33,709 bases of DNA from Candidatus Martarchaeota archaeon (GCA_023485505.1 JAMCZN010000010.1:1-33709), one strand, 5' to 3'. Shown: positions 21,627-30,401, counted from the stretch's first letter. Notes: a model not told the origin generated them from the sequence alone. Program-made: numbers and translations.

Positions 21627-23828
21627 CTATCTGTACATCATCTCGGGTTCCTCCTTGAAGCGCTTTATCCTTTCGGCAAGCTCCTTTGGAATTGACGGGC
21701 GGACCTCTACCATTGCGGCTTCAAAGTCGTTCTTCGTGACTATCCATGCCTCTTTGCTGGTTTCCTTCTTTCCGCTCTCTTTATCGAACCTCGTATACCT
21801 TCTTATAGCAGTCATCCCCGCTTCCCTAACTATGTTCTCTATCTCTGCGCCGGTATAGTTTTCCGTTGCCCTTGCAAGGACCTCCAGGTTTACGTCTTTC
21901 GCAAGCGGCATGCGCTTTGTGTGCACCTTTAGTATGGCGAGCCTTGTGGCCTCGTCCGGAAGAGGTATCTCTATAATCTTGTCAAACCTTCCCGGCCTTA
22001 ACAGCGCAGGGTCTATCATGTCAGGCCTGTTTGTCGCAGCAAGAACTATCACGTTCTTTGCCTGCTGAAGGCCATCCATCTCTGTAAGAAGCGTGTCAAC
22101 GACTCTTTCAGTTACCATAGAATCGTTGCCCTCCGAATCCCTGACGGTCGTTATGGCATCTATCTCATCTATGAATATTATACACGGAGCGGCCATCTTC
22201 GCCTTTCTGAATATCTCCCTGACTGCCTTTTCGCTTTCACCGACATATTTGCTGAGCACCTCCGGCCCCTTGATAAGTATGAAGTTTGATTCCCTTTCTG
22301 TAGCAACGGCCTTCGCAAGCATCGTTTTTCCGGTGCCCGGGGCACCGACAAGCAGTATTCCCTTCAACGGCCTTATGCCAAGTTTCTCGAACGCTTCCGG
22401 GTTCTTTATAGGCAGTTCGCATGCCTCCTTGAGTTGTTCCTTTACCTCATCGAGGCCGCCAACATCGGACCAGCGCACATTCGGGCGCTCTACAAAGACC
22501 TCTCTCAGGGCGCTTGGTTGCACGTTGTTTATCGCTTCCTGGAAGTCCTTTGCAGTTACGTTTAAGCTTAACAGAAGCTCGTTTGGAACGCTCTTCTTGT
22601 CTATTATCTTTGGTATTATGCCACGCAGCGCGGCCATAGCCGCCTCTCTCACGAGCGCTGAAAGGTCGGCACCCGTATAACCATGGGTTATATCCGCAAG
22701 ATTGTCAAGATTGATGTCCTTTGCCAACGGCATGTTCCTCGTATGTATCTGCAGTATCTCCTTTCTTGCGGTCCTGTCAGGCACCCCTATCTCTATCTCT
22801 CTGTCAAACCTTCCCGGCCTCCTCAGAGCCGGGTCTATGGCGTTGGGCCTGTTTGTCGCGCCTATCACTATCACTTGGCCCCTTGACGATATCCCGTCCA
22901 TGAGAGTAAGGAGCTGCGATACCATCCTTCTTTCGACTTCATTCGTAGCCTCTTCCCTCTTTGGGGCAATGGCATCAATCTCATCCATGAATATTACTGT
23001 TGGCGCCTTCTCCTTTGCCTCATTGAACAGCTCCCTGAGCTTCTCTTCGCTCTCTCCTACAAACTTGCTGACCAGCTCTGGCCCGGAGATATCCACAAAA
23101 TGGGCATCGCTTTCGTTTGCCACGGCCTTTGCGAGAAGCGTCTTTCCCGTTCCTGGAGACCCGAATAGAAGAACGCCTTTTGGAGGCTCTATCCCAAGCC
23201 TTTCGAACAGCTCTGGGTACCTTATAGGCAGCTCCACCATCTCCCTGATCTTCTGGATCTCCGTCTTGAGGCCGCCTATGTCCTCATAATGGACCTCTCC
23301 GATCCTAACCATCGATTCCGATACGGGTTCGGTCTTTACCACTACCTCCGTGCCCCTTCCGACCCTCACTACCCCATGAGGAACTACCTGCGCGACCACA
23401 AACGTAAACACATAACCGAACATCGCTATGGGGACCACGTCTCCTTTCACAAGAGGCTTGTCTTCTAGCTTGTTCTTTGCATAGTCTGAAAAGTCAGGCG
23501 AAATCGGGGCCTTTTGCTGTGGGGGCGGAGCAAGGACTATGCGCTCAGCCTCGCTTACCTCTGCCTTCTTGACAAACACCTTGTCGCCTATACCGACGCC
23601 AAGGTTCTGCCTTATGAATCCATCTATCCTTATGAAATCAAGGCCCTCGTCCTGCTGATGAGCCTGCCATACTATGGCTGCAGTGGACCTCCTCTTGCCC
23701 TTTATCTCCACTATGTCTCCGGAGATGACATTGAGCATCTTCCTCGCTTTCGAGTCGATCCTGGCAATCCCTCTACCGTCGTCTGTGACAAGTGCCCCAG
23801 CAATCGTAAGCTCTATGCCTTCTGCCAA
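21627..23828 (-). CDS. cdc48: Cdc48/VAT AAA+ ATPase
   Basis: A hexameric unfoldase that feeds proteins to the proteasome and remodels complexes. N-domain about 1-175 ([10 protein letters not shown]), D1 with Walker A GSPGTGKT (223-230) and Walker B VIFMDEID (278-285), D2 with Walker A GAPGTGKT (495-502) and Walker B IIFIDEID (550-557). Arg-finger segments ([22 protein letters not shown]) are present. The usual GPPGTGKT is GSPGTGKT in D1 and GAPGTGKT in D2. The C-terminus EPEMMYR fits the HbYX motif (Met-Tyr-Arg) that docks ATPases on the 20S proteasome. The start is TTG; TAA precedes it in frame, and GGTG lies 7 nt upstream. A minus-strand TATA-like box (AAGTATTTAAAAG, about 23882-23894) precedes it. 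Confidence 0.95.
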   Translation of the reverse strand: MAEGIELTIAGALVTDDGRGIARIDSKARKMLNVISGDIVEIKGKRRSTAAIVWQAHQQDEGLDFIRIDGFIRQNLGVGIGDKVFVKKAEVSEAERIVLAPPPQQKAPISPDFSDYAKNKLEDKPLVKGDVVPIAMFGYVFTFVVAQVVPHGVVRVGRGTEVVVKTEPVSESMVRIGEVHYEDIGGLKTEIQKIREMVELPIRYPELFERLGIEPPKGVLLFGSPGTGKTLLAKAVANESDAHFVDISGPELVSKFVGESEEKLRELFNEAKEKAPTVIFMDEIDAIAPKREEATNEVERRMVSQLLTLMDGISSRGQVIVIGATNRPNAIDPALRRPGRFDREIEIGVPDRTARKEILQIHTRNMPLAKDINLDNLADITHGYTGADLSALVREAAMAALRGIIPKIIDKKSVPNELLLSLNVTAKDFQEAINNVQPSALREVFVERPNVRWSDVGGLDEVKEQLKEACELPIKNPEAFEKLGIRPLKGILLVGAPGTGKTMLAKAVATERESNFILIKGPEVLSKYVGESEKAVREIFRKAKMAAPCIIFIDEIDAITTVRDSEGNDSMVTERVVDTLLTEMDGLQQAKNVIVLAATNRPDMIDPALLRPGRFDKIIEIPLPDEATRLAILKVHTKRMPLAKDVNLEVLARATENYTGAEIENIVREAGMTAIRRYTRFDKESGKKETSKEAWIVTKNDFEAAMVEVRPSIPKELAERIKRFKEEPEMMYR

Positions 23829-24041
23829 TTATATGCACCGTAAAAAAGCGTAACCGCTCTAATATATTCAGTATTGAGACTTTTAAATACTTTCCGTATT
23901 GTCAGGAAGGTAAAATGCAGAATAGGATTAGGCTCGTAAAGTAAAACATAAAGTAAAAAACTAAATAAAAAATAGATACCGCAAAAGCAAATGATGCATA
24001 ACAAAAATTTATTTTAAAAACAACAAAACAAAGATGCCATT

Positions 24042-24152
24042 TTAGTAGTCTTCGTCTTCATCTTCTTCGTCATCGAAGTCTTCATCGTCGAAGTCCTCAT
24101 CTTCGTCGTCGTCATCCTCTTCCGCCGCCTTCAACAGTTTGTAGTCTTTCAT
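24042..24152 (-). CDS. hyperacidic 36-residue protein
   Basis: A frame from ATG at 24152 to TAA at 24042-24044 begins MKDYKLLKAAEE; its remaining 24 residues are Asp and Glu apart from two Phe and the final Tyr, giving about 22 acidic residues in all. GGTGG lies 5 nt before the ATG and a good TATA-like box stands about 65 nt upstream. T-rich sequence follows the stop on this strand (24000-24030). These signals support a real transcribed gene rather than chance. I do not recognise a family. Acidic tails of this kind bind basic proteins (histones, ribosomal proteins), so a chaperone or DNA-mimic role is possible; this is inference only. Asp/Glu runs are also produced by GA-rich repeats, which is the main alternative. 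Confidence 0.6.
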   Translation of the reverse strand: MKDYKLLKAAEEDDDDEDEDFDDEDFDDEEDEDEDY

Positions 24153-24216
24153 TCAAACCACCTTGTGGAACAGTCCAAAACGGTCCGCCCCAATGCTAGA
24201 CTGTTATAAACCGTAT

Positions 24217-24229
24217 TCTATAAATATCT
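24217..24229 (-). promoter_or_regulatory. TATA-like box for the acidic protein gene
   Basis: On the minus strand AAGATATTTATAG lies about 65 nt before the ATG. Transcription would start near 24193, giving a leader of about 40 nt with the GGTGG site near its end. A second weaker box (GGTTTATAACAG) lies closer. Confidence 0.45.
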
Positions 24230-24276
24230 TTCGATTTCTTGGGCGATATTTCGACAGGATTTGCAGCATATTGCCA

Positions 24277-25296
24277 TCAGTGCAACGCAGACGTCTTTGA
24301 AAGCTCTTCCGCTTTCTTTGATGCGGCATCTTCAAGCTCTTTTCCAAGGTTGTTTTCAAAAGCGGTCTTCGCGGCGTTCCTGTAATCCCTTACGGAGCCC
24401 TGCACGTTGTTGTCTTTTTCTTCCAGCTGCGCCTTGGAAATCTCAAGCTTATAGAGCAGCATGGCGACATCCCTGCTTCTTTCTATTGCAAAGCCATTGG
24501 ATACAGACACTGCCCTCTCGAGCACAGCCTTTGCGTCCGAATACTCGTTGTCCATCTTTATCATGTAAAATTTCCTGTTGCAAAAAGAGGCGCTTATGTC
24601 GCATATCTTGTTAGCCGCTATGGACATGTTCTGTTTGTCAAGCTTGTGATCATAAGCGACGTTGAAAAGGCGTGTAGCCATGTCAAGCTCATGTCGCTGC
24701 GCTATATCAAAGAGCTCGCTGCTGTCATTCGTCTTGCCCTTGAGTATGACGCTTATCTCGTTTTCTATGTTGTCAAGGGCCTTCCTGTACAGCAGGTAGG
24801 CTTTCTCCGCGGCCTCGATCTCCGAGTCCCTGTCAGGGGCGACGCTGGATGCGACACCGTACAGCTCTGCGCTCTTTATGCTGCCTGCGGTGCTCCTGGA
24901 ATTGACTTCATAGCGTGCAGCCTCTCCCGTATATATTGAAAATGCTTTCTTTGACGCTTCGTCCATTTTTGCCCTCCAATCCGGGGCGCTCGGATCGCCG
25001 TACTCTTTTGCGATGTAAAGCGCGCTTGAATACTCATCCGCAGAATCAAGACCATACGCATGTGAAGCGGATTCCATATAATAAGAATAGGCCTGCTTGG
25101 CGGTTTCCAAAGCCTTGTCGCTCCATCCCTTGCTCTTGGCAAACTTGACGGAGTGTTCAAGCTCTACGGCAGCGGTATGGAAGTCGCCATTCTCTCCCTT
25201 TTTCTTGGCTATGTAGACGCGGTTGTCAAATTCCCTTAATTCCTTTTCCTTTTCATCTATCGCGGGATCAACAGCCACAGAGACACCTGCATCCAT
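24277..25296 (-). CDS. alpha-helical repeat protein, function unknown
   Basis: 339 residues, almost wholly helical, acidic, with recurring helix pairs of about 40-45 residues resembling TPR or SEL1-like units (for example NRVYIAKKKGENGDFHTAAV, ETAKQAYSYYMESASHAYG, AAEKAYLLYRKALDNIENE, and DYRNAAKTAFENNLGKELED). No signal peptide or membrane segment is seen. I start at the ATG at 25296. The frame remains open upstream to 25407, but a TATA-like box at 25325-25337 lies inside that extension and about 30 nt from the ATG, so the mRNA is probably leaderless from here. TPR-like proteins act as scaffolds; no partner is indicated by neighbours. It follows no operon pattern with the acidic gene (124 nt apart). 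Confidence 0.72.
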   Translation of the reverse strand: MDAGVSVAVDPAIDEKEKELREFDNRVYIAKKKGENGDFHTAAVELEHSVKFAKSKGWSDKALETAKQAYSYYMESASHAYGLDSADEYSSALYIAKEYGDPSAPDWRAKMDEASKKAFSIYTGEAARYEVNSRSTAGSIKSAELYGVASSVAPDRDSEIEAAEKAYLLYRKALDNIENEISVILKGKTNDSSELFDIAQRHELDMATRLFNVAYDHKLDKQNMSIAANKICDISASFCNRKFYMIKMDNEYSDAKAVLERAVSVSNGFAIERSRDVAMLLYKLEISKAQLEEKDNNVQGSVRDYRNAAKTAFENNLGKELEDAASKKAEELSKTSALH

Positions 25297-25701
25297 TATA
25301 CTTATACAGATACCGAAACGAACTTTAATAATATATAGTCTGGATCCCCTGAATATATGTAGGTGAGGAACTGGAATTAGACAGGGATTACGAAACCCCT
25401 TTTCCAAATGCCCACATCGGAAACGAAAGACGCAAGAATCTGCGACCCACCGCGGAAGTTCCCCGCCTACGTCCCGAAATCAAAAGCCAGGGCTAAATCC
25501 ATTTTTATTGCAAATTGAAAAACAGAATAAGCATGAAAATAAGAGGTGCCCGCTTTTTAGAGACACAGGCATCCCCTTATTCCCTTCCACCCACCAAACC
25601 ACTGGTATTTCCTTTCCGGATTTACCTAATAATATTACGGCTTTCCTCCTATTTATAGCTTCCTGATATACATTTTGATATCCTCGACAGCACTACCGCA
25701 A
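25297..25701. other. gene-poor stretch with a long imperfect hairpin
   Basis: There is no confident gene in these 400 bases. AATAAGAGGTGCC (25538-25550) pairs with GGCATCCCCTTATT (25568-25581) through about 12 base pairs with one mismatch and one bulge, around a 17-nt loop. A GC-richer piece (25435-25495) contains short stems such as GCGG/CCGC. On the plus strand a frame of 41 codons runs from CTG at 25371 (preceded by GGTGAG) to TAA at 25494-25496; without an ordinary start it is not called. On the minus strand GCTATAAATAGG (about 25650-25661) is a TATA-like box that would transcribe through the hairpin. A non-coding RNA is possible. I found no tRNA, SRP RNA or RNase P motif. Confidence 0.35.
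25325..25337. promoter_or_regulatory. TATA-like element usable on both strands
   Basis: TTAATAATATATA is about 30 nt before the minus-strand ATG at 25296, suiting leaderless transcription. On the plus strand it would start RNA near 25355-25360, immediately before a GGTGAG. Confidence 0.4.
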
Positions 25702-25716
25702 GATATAAATATTTAA
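25702..25716 (+). promoter_or_regulatory. TATA-like box for EF-1alpha
   Basis: GATATAAATATTTAA is a strong match to an archaeal TATA box. Transcription near 25735-25740 would give a leader of about 95-100 nt ending with GGTGA before the ATG. A leader of this length is unusual among the short leaders in this window and may be regulatory. Confidence 0.55.
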
Positions 25717-25833
25717 GTGCTTTATTATTAGAGGAAGCATAAGGCTTTTTTTCGAGGGAGGGATTCTCTTAATCTTAAAAGCTCGGCTCCAATTTTATCA
25801 AAAAAGTGACAGATCATACTTAAGGTGAACTTT

Positions 25834-27105
25834 ATGGCAGACAAACCACATCTGAATTTAATATTCATAGGACACGTCGACCACGGTAAGTCGACGACAG
25901 TAGGACGACTGATGTACGAGACTGGCGCGGTCAGCGAAAGGGATATGGCTAGGTTCAAGGAACTTACCCAGACGTACAACAAGCCAACATTCGAATTCGC
26001 ATTCGTAATGGACAGCTTGAAAGAGGAACGTGAGAGAGGTATCACGATAGACATAGCGCACAGGGACTTCCAGACACAGAAATACTACTTCACGATTATA
26101 GACGCACCTGGCCACAGGGACTTCGTAAAGAACATGATTACAGGCGCAAGCCAATCAGACGCAGCCGTGCTGGTATGCAGCGCAAAGGAGGGAGTGCAGG
26201 CCCAGACAAGAGAGCATGCGATACTCGCAAACGTTCTCGGAGTAAGGCAGATGATAGTCGGAATCAACAAGATGGATGCCGTCAACTATGATCAGGCAAA
26301 GTTTAATGAGACCAAGAGCGCAGTAGAACAATTGCTCAAGACTCTCGGTTACAGGCCCGACACGGTCATAGCTTATGTGCCATACTCGGCGCAGGCGGGG
26401 GACAACGTATCAAAGAAGCCAGACAAGATGCCATGGTATAATGGACCAACGCTTCTTGGCGCGCTTGACTCTTTGAAGGTTCCAGAAAAGCCGACAAGCA
26501 AGCCATTGAGGCTTCCTGTGCAGGATGTGCACACAGTGCAAGGTTTCGGAACGATTCCAGTAGGAAGAGTCGAGACAGGCGTGCTTAAGCCAGGAGACCA
26601 GATAATAATTATGCCAAGTGGTGTGAAGACAGAGGTAAAGAGCATAGAAATGCACCACCAGCAGCTCCAGAAGGCAGAGCCAGGAGACAACATAGGCTTT
26701 GCGGTAAAGGGCATCGAAAAGAAGGATGTAAAGAGGGGAGACGTCATTGGTCCAACAAGCAGCCCGCCAACAGTAGCGCAGGACTTCACAGCACAGGTGG
26801 TAATATTGCACCACCAGAATGTGATAGCCAAGGGTTACACGCCAGTGTTCCACATACACACAGCGCAGATAGCGTGCACGTTTGAGGAGATACTGGAAAA
26901 GAAGGATCCGAAGACAGGACAGACCCTTGAGAAGAATCCACAGACGCTCAAGACTGGAGACATAGCGATAGTCAAGATAAAGCCTACGAAGCCGATAGCC
27001 TTGGAGAAGTTCAGCGACTTCCCGCAGTTGGGAAGGTTTGCAATAAGGGATATGGGCGAAACGATAGGCGCGGGAGTAATCCTTGAAGTGACTCCAAGAG
27101 CCTAA
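25834..27105 (+). CDS. tuf: translation elongation factor EF-1alpha
   Basis: Brings aminoacyl-tRNA to the ribosome. G1 is GHVDHGKS (13-20), the effector segment EERERGITIDIAH is present, G3 is DAPGHRDF (90-97) and G4 NKMD (145-148). Domains 2 and 3 are intact (VHTVQGFGTIPVGRVETG, IEMHHQQLQKAEPGDNIGF, GRFAIRDMGETIGAGVI). Length 423 is normal. I use ATG 25834 with GGTGA 5 nt upstream, not the GTG at 25825 that belongs to that site. rps10 follows after 14 nt, an order conserved in many archaea. Codon use is strongly biased, as expected for a highly expressed gene. Confidence 0.97.
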   Translation: MADKPHLNLIFIGHVDHGKSTTVGRLMYETGAVSERDMARFKELTQTYNKPTFEFAFVMDSLKEERERGITIDIAHRDFQTQKYYFTIIDAPGHRDFVKNMITGASQSDAAVLVCSAKEGVQAQTREHAILANVLGVRQMIVGINKMDAVNYDQAKFNETKSAVEQLLKTLGYRPDTVIAYVPYSAQAGDNVSKKPDKMPWYNGPTLLGALDSLKVPEKPTSKPLRLPVQDVHTVQGFGTIPVGRVETGVLKPGDQIIIMPSGVKTEVKSIEMHHQQLQKAEPGDNIGFAVKGIEKKDVKRGDVIGPTSSPPTVAQDFTAQVVILHHQNVIAKGYTPVFHIHTAQIACTFEEILEKKDPKTGQTLEKNPQTLKTGDIAIVKIKPTKPIALEKFSDFPQLGRFAIRDMGETIGAGVILEVTPRA

Positions 27106-27119
27106 GCAAGAGTGAATCC

Positions 27120-27425
27120 ATGAGCCTCGCAGTGATAAAACTCATAAGCACATCCATAAAGGATGTAGACTCAATAGCGCATCAGATAATAAGCATAGCA
27201 AAGGCCCTTAATGTAAAGAACAAGGGCCCGGTGCCACTGCCTACAAAGCACATAATCCAGCCAACAAGGAGGACACCAGCCGCAGATGGCAGCCACACAT
27301 GGGAGAAGTGGGAGATGAGAGTGCACAAAAGGCTCATAGAGATTGACGGAAGCGAACAGGCTCTTAGACAAGTGATGAGGATTCCAGTGCCTGATACTGT
27401 CCAGATAGAGATAAGCTTAAGTTGA
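27120..27425 (+). CDS. rps10: ribosomal protein S10
   Basis: A small 30S protein of the tRNA-binding region. The 101-residue protein shows RIKL-type beginning replaced by AVIKLISTSIKDVDSIAHQI, then the conserved GPVPLPTKH and the HxxR-type segment TWEKWEMRVHKRLIEIDGSE, finishing with PDTVQIEISLS. Complete and of normal length. GTGAA lies 3 nt before ATG. Co-transcribed with EF-1alpha; a T-rich terminator follows. Confidence 0.96.
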   Translation: MSLAVIKLISTSIKDVDSIAHQIISIAKALNVKNKGPVPLPTKHIIQPTRRTPAADGSHTWEKWEMRVHKRLIEIDGSEQALRQVMRIPVPDTVQIEISLS

Positions 27426-27439
27426 TTGGCTTATCCTCT

Positions 27440-27472
27440 GTCTTTCTTTTTCTATTTTTATTTATCGTTGCA
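27440..27472 (+). terminator. T-rich terminator after rps10
   Basis: A stretch of about 30 bases with several T-runs (CTTTCTTTTTCTATTTTTAT and on) starts 14 nt after the rps10 stop. It marks the end of the tuf-rps10 transcript and the left edge of an AT-richer island. Confidence 0.55.
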
Positions 27473-27562
27473 TTTTAGAAGTGTAATAAACAGCGTATGA
27501 AGTACAGCCAATAGATGTATAAGGATAGAATTGTAATATTTTTACTCCATCATTTAAATTAA

Positions 27563-30379
27563 CTAAGTAGGTGTTGCTAAAGGTGGTGTTGTATAAACAT
27601 AAGTCACTACTGCACCATTCCCACCGTTTCCTCCTGCTGTGCCTCCCGGATAAAAATTACCATTACCAAGGCCACCAATCCCGCCTAAAACGTTTACACC
27701 AATGGTGTTTGGTGTGATATTTCCTGATTTATATGCCAGAATGACAATTCCGCCCCCTCCGCCTGCGCCTCCACTTCCAAGGACATTGGCGCTCTGGCCA
27801 TCGATCCCATTTGCAAGAATAGTCCCAGTTATAATATTAGATGCCTGAATGTATAGGCCAGATGAACCAAGACCGCCGCCCATTCCTATTCCACCCATCA
27901 TTATTTCATTTGTTGTCTGATTGATGATTGATGCGCAAGAGGATCCACCCCCTCCTCCACCCGCACCACTAAGATAGTTCTGGAATCTATCGTTATGCCA
28001 CGATTGTATGTTTGAATTTGTAACAGCAATGTTGCCTCCGTTATTTCCATTTCCTCCAGGAGCAGATCCAACCCCTGCTCCAGTTCCACCGATAACTAGT
28101 GTATTGCCTCCATTCCCTCCATCACCTACACATAGATCATGCCCAGCCTCTCCACCTCCTCCTCCACTTCCACCATAAGAATATGACACGCTAGTTCCTG
28201 AATTTCCATTGGAGTTATGGCCTAGTGTGCCTTGAGGTACCAGTGCTCCTCCGGAGTTTCCCGTTGCATCTGTTATTATAACGCCGTAATTAATGAAATT
28301 TCCGCCAATCCATATATTATGTCCATCAGTAGTAAGGTTTACTCCATTGTCTACTGTGATTGATCCTGAAGCGCTGACGTCATTGGAAAGCGTTGTTGCG
28401 GTATTGTATGTGATTGAACCGATGCAGGCTCCCCCAGTCCAGTTGTTAGAACATATAAGTACGTTTGACGATAGCACGGTTACTGTGTTTGATATGGACA
28501 AAAATGAAAATGGAATGGAGGTTCCAGTATCTATGGCAAGCAAAGAGAAGATATAGTTTCCAATCGTGGCTGGAGTGTAAGTAAATACCACATTGCCACC
28601 ATTACTGGATATTGTTTTTGTCGAAACTATGTTTGCAGAAAGTATAAGGTCAGTGACAAATGGGCCAAACCCAACATTTGATGGTATTGTAGCGGTTATG
28701 TTTACAGACTGACCTAATGTTATGAATGTACTGCTTGGAATCATTGTTATTGTTGGCGTGGTTGCAACAAGTACGTTGTCTGAAATAGAATAATGGAGTT
28801 TCCCATTCCCAGTTGTGGCAGTGACTGAGACTTCATATGCTGTATTAGAGGAGGGACTTACAACAATAGTACTGCCGTTGGTATTTGATATTGGGAAAAG
28901 TGTATTACTGTTACTTACGATGTACCATTGCCATATCAGGTTTCCTGAAGTGGGAGTAAGGTTTTCAGTCGCATTTAATGTAACAGACTGGCTATTGTCG
29001 AGTTTTGGCGTCTGCGGGAATATCGTTGGTGCTGTAAGGTTGTTTGGGTTTACTGTGATTAATGGAGAGGCTGTTGTGTAGTTGTATGCGACAGGATTTG
29101 GAGTTAATCCATTGTCTGATACAAATACTGCATATGTGACATTTGGTTTTGCCTGTGTTATTGTTATAGTGTCGTTTGTATAAGAATTCTTTATGAAGGT
29201 CCTTGCAAAGTTTGTCCTATTGACTATGTACCATTTGTATGTAAGATTTGAAGGGTTTGTCTCACCAAGTACAGTGGCATGTAGAACCACCTTATTGCTC
29301 TTTCCTTCTTTCAATGAGGTACTGGTTATGTTTGACACTCTAAGAGCACCATAAGTGATTCCGAAGGACGTACCATCTGGGGTAATCGGGTCCGGTGTTG
29401 CTAAGATTGAGAAGTTTGGAGACATTATGTATTTTAGATGTGGCAGTGAACCTAATGGTGCTATTCTACCGTTCATATCAACAATTTCTGCCCTGAATCC
29501 TGATGGCGCAAAATCTTCACCAAAGTTTGAGTAACCAAAATTTGGAAAAGGTTGAAAACTCGAACAATTGTTCGCACACGGATCTTCTTCTACGAAATCT
29601 GCAATTGATTGAAATGAATTATATGTAACATTTCCAAATGCGACCCAACTCTGATTCATATCCCCAATAAAGATAAACCAAGTTTTACTAGATTGATTAA
29701 CAATCTTTATCTCCGCATACATCGTATCGTTAGCACCAATTGGCAACGAGAATATCCCATTGGAACTTAGAGTGTGGTTAGTTGTGAGAACACGAGGTTG
29801 GCCAGATGTAGAAAAAGACAGCAGTTCATATACTGGAAAATATTGCCCTAGCAAATAAGTATTCCCATTGAGAGTCCCTATAGAATATTTAGAATTTGAA
29901 AATGTACCAACTTGTATAAGTTGTGAGTCATTAAGCATACCGCCTATGCCTATCCATTGTGCTGATTGTAGCAACGAGGAAGATGATTGATATGGTACTG
30001 ATTGTACCTTCCACGACCCAGCAATTGCACTTACGCTATAGGGTTTTGCATAGAAGTTATTTGCTCCTGTTATGTTATATATTGCAGAGTATCCTGCCCA
30101 ATTTGATGGTCCATTATTATCTGTGGCTTGTTGAGATGCCAAACTAACTCCATTTGTAGTTAAAACGTTTCCTATAGAGGCATAATTTGCAGATATATTA
30201 TAAACATTGAAGCCTGACGCCTTCCAATTCGAAATATTATCTAAAATATTTACTGGTTCTATTTGGCTAAAATTTAGATGGAGTCTTTGTGAATTATTGG
30301 CAAAAGATACGTTTGATAATATGATTATACTTATAATAAATAAGACCCTCCCAGTTGCCGGGTGGCCTGCCCTGTTCAA
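27563..30379 (-). CDS. secreted G1 (eqolisin)-type glutamic peptidase with Ig-like and Gly-rich regions
   Basis: 938 residues. A signal peptide (RVLFIISIIILSNVSFA, 11-27) is followed by a domain at about 88-300 that matches family G1 acid peptidases: SNWAGYSA (92-99), QWIGIGG (141-147), LIQVGT with Gln156, YFPVYELL, then ADFVEEDP with Glu265, and PFPNFGYSNFGEDF. In scytalidoglutamic peptidase the catalytic pair is Gln53 (ILQTG) and Glu136 (FIIEDF), and these contexts align. Residues about 340-640 form Ig-like segments, two containing WYIV. Residues about 690-925 are glycine-rich with G6 runs, resembling secreted beta-helical Gly-rich proteins. There is no C-terminal membrane anchor. The start is TTG; no better one precedes the signal peptide. 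It is AT-richer than its neighbours. A secreted protease active at low pH is expected; an inactive binding protein is the alternative. Confidence 0.72.
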   Translation of the reverse strand: MNRAGHPATGRVLFIISIIILSNVSFANNSQRLHLNFSQIEPVNILDNISNWKASGFNVYNISANYASIGNVLTTNGVSLASQQATDNNGPSNWAGYSAIYNITGANNFYAKPYSVSAIAGSWKVQSVPYQSSSSLLQSAQWIGIGGMLNDSQLIQVGTFSNSKYSIGTLNGNTYLLGQYFPVYELLSFSTSGQPRVLTTNHTLSSNGIFSLPIGANDTMYAEIKIVNQSSKTWFIFIGDMNQSWVAFGNVTYNSFQSIADFVEEDPCANNCSSFQPFPNFGYSNFGEDFAPSGFRAEIVDMNGRIAPLGSLPHLKYIMSPNFSILATPDPITPDGTSFGITYGALRVSNITSTSLKEGKSNKVVLHATVLGETNPSNLTYKWYIVNRTNFARTFIKNSYTNDTITITQAKPNVTYAVFVSDNGLTPNPVAYNYTTASPLITVNPNNLTAPTIFPQTPKLDNSQSVTLNATENLTPTSGNLIWQWYIVSNSNTLFPISNTNGSTIVVSPSSNTAYEVSVTATTGNGKLHYSISDNVLVATTPTITMIPSSTFITLGQSVNITATIPSNVGFGPFVTDLILSANIVSTKTISSNGGNVVFTYTPATIGNYIFSLLAIDTGTSIPFSFLSISNTVTVLSSNVLICSNNWTGGACIGSITYNTATTLSNDVSASGSITVDNGVNLTTDGHNIWIGGNFINYGVIITDATGNSGGALVPQGTLGHNSNGNSGTSVSYSYGGSGGGGGEAGHDLCVGDGGNGGNTLVIGGTGAGVGSAPGGNGNNGGNIAVTNSNIQSWHNDRFQNYLSGAGGGGGGSSCASIINQTTNEIMMGGIGMGGGLGSSGLYIQASNIITGTILANGIDGQSANVLGSGGAGGGGGIVILAYKSGNITPNTIGVNVLGGIGGLGNGNFYPGGTAGGNGGNGAVVTYVYTTPPLATPT

Positions 30380-30401
30380 CTTACCACTAATCTATTTAGT
30401 A

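Noticed and set aside
22702-23289. Long frames antisense to cdc48
   Set aside because: Opposite a complete AAA+ ATPase; Ser/Leu/Pro-rich as expected for antisense reading.
23930-24035. AAAGTAAAA repeat as a CRISPR or origin motif
   Set aside because: Only two short AT-rich copies; more likely part of an AT-rich terminator/promoter gap.
25371-25496. Calling the CTG-start frame a gene
   Set aside because: GGTGAG placement is suggestive but there is no standard start and no family; kept only as an observation.
25425-25500. A tRNA gene in the GC-richer gap
   Set aside because: No T-arm, D-arm or acceptor stem could be assembled on either strand. I also saw no TTCRANY loop with pairing stems in the other gaps.
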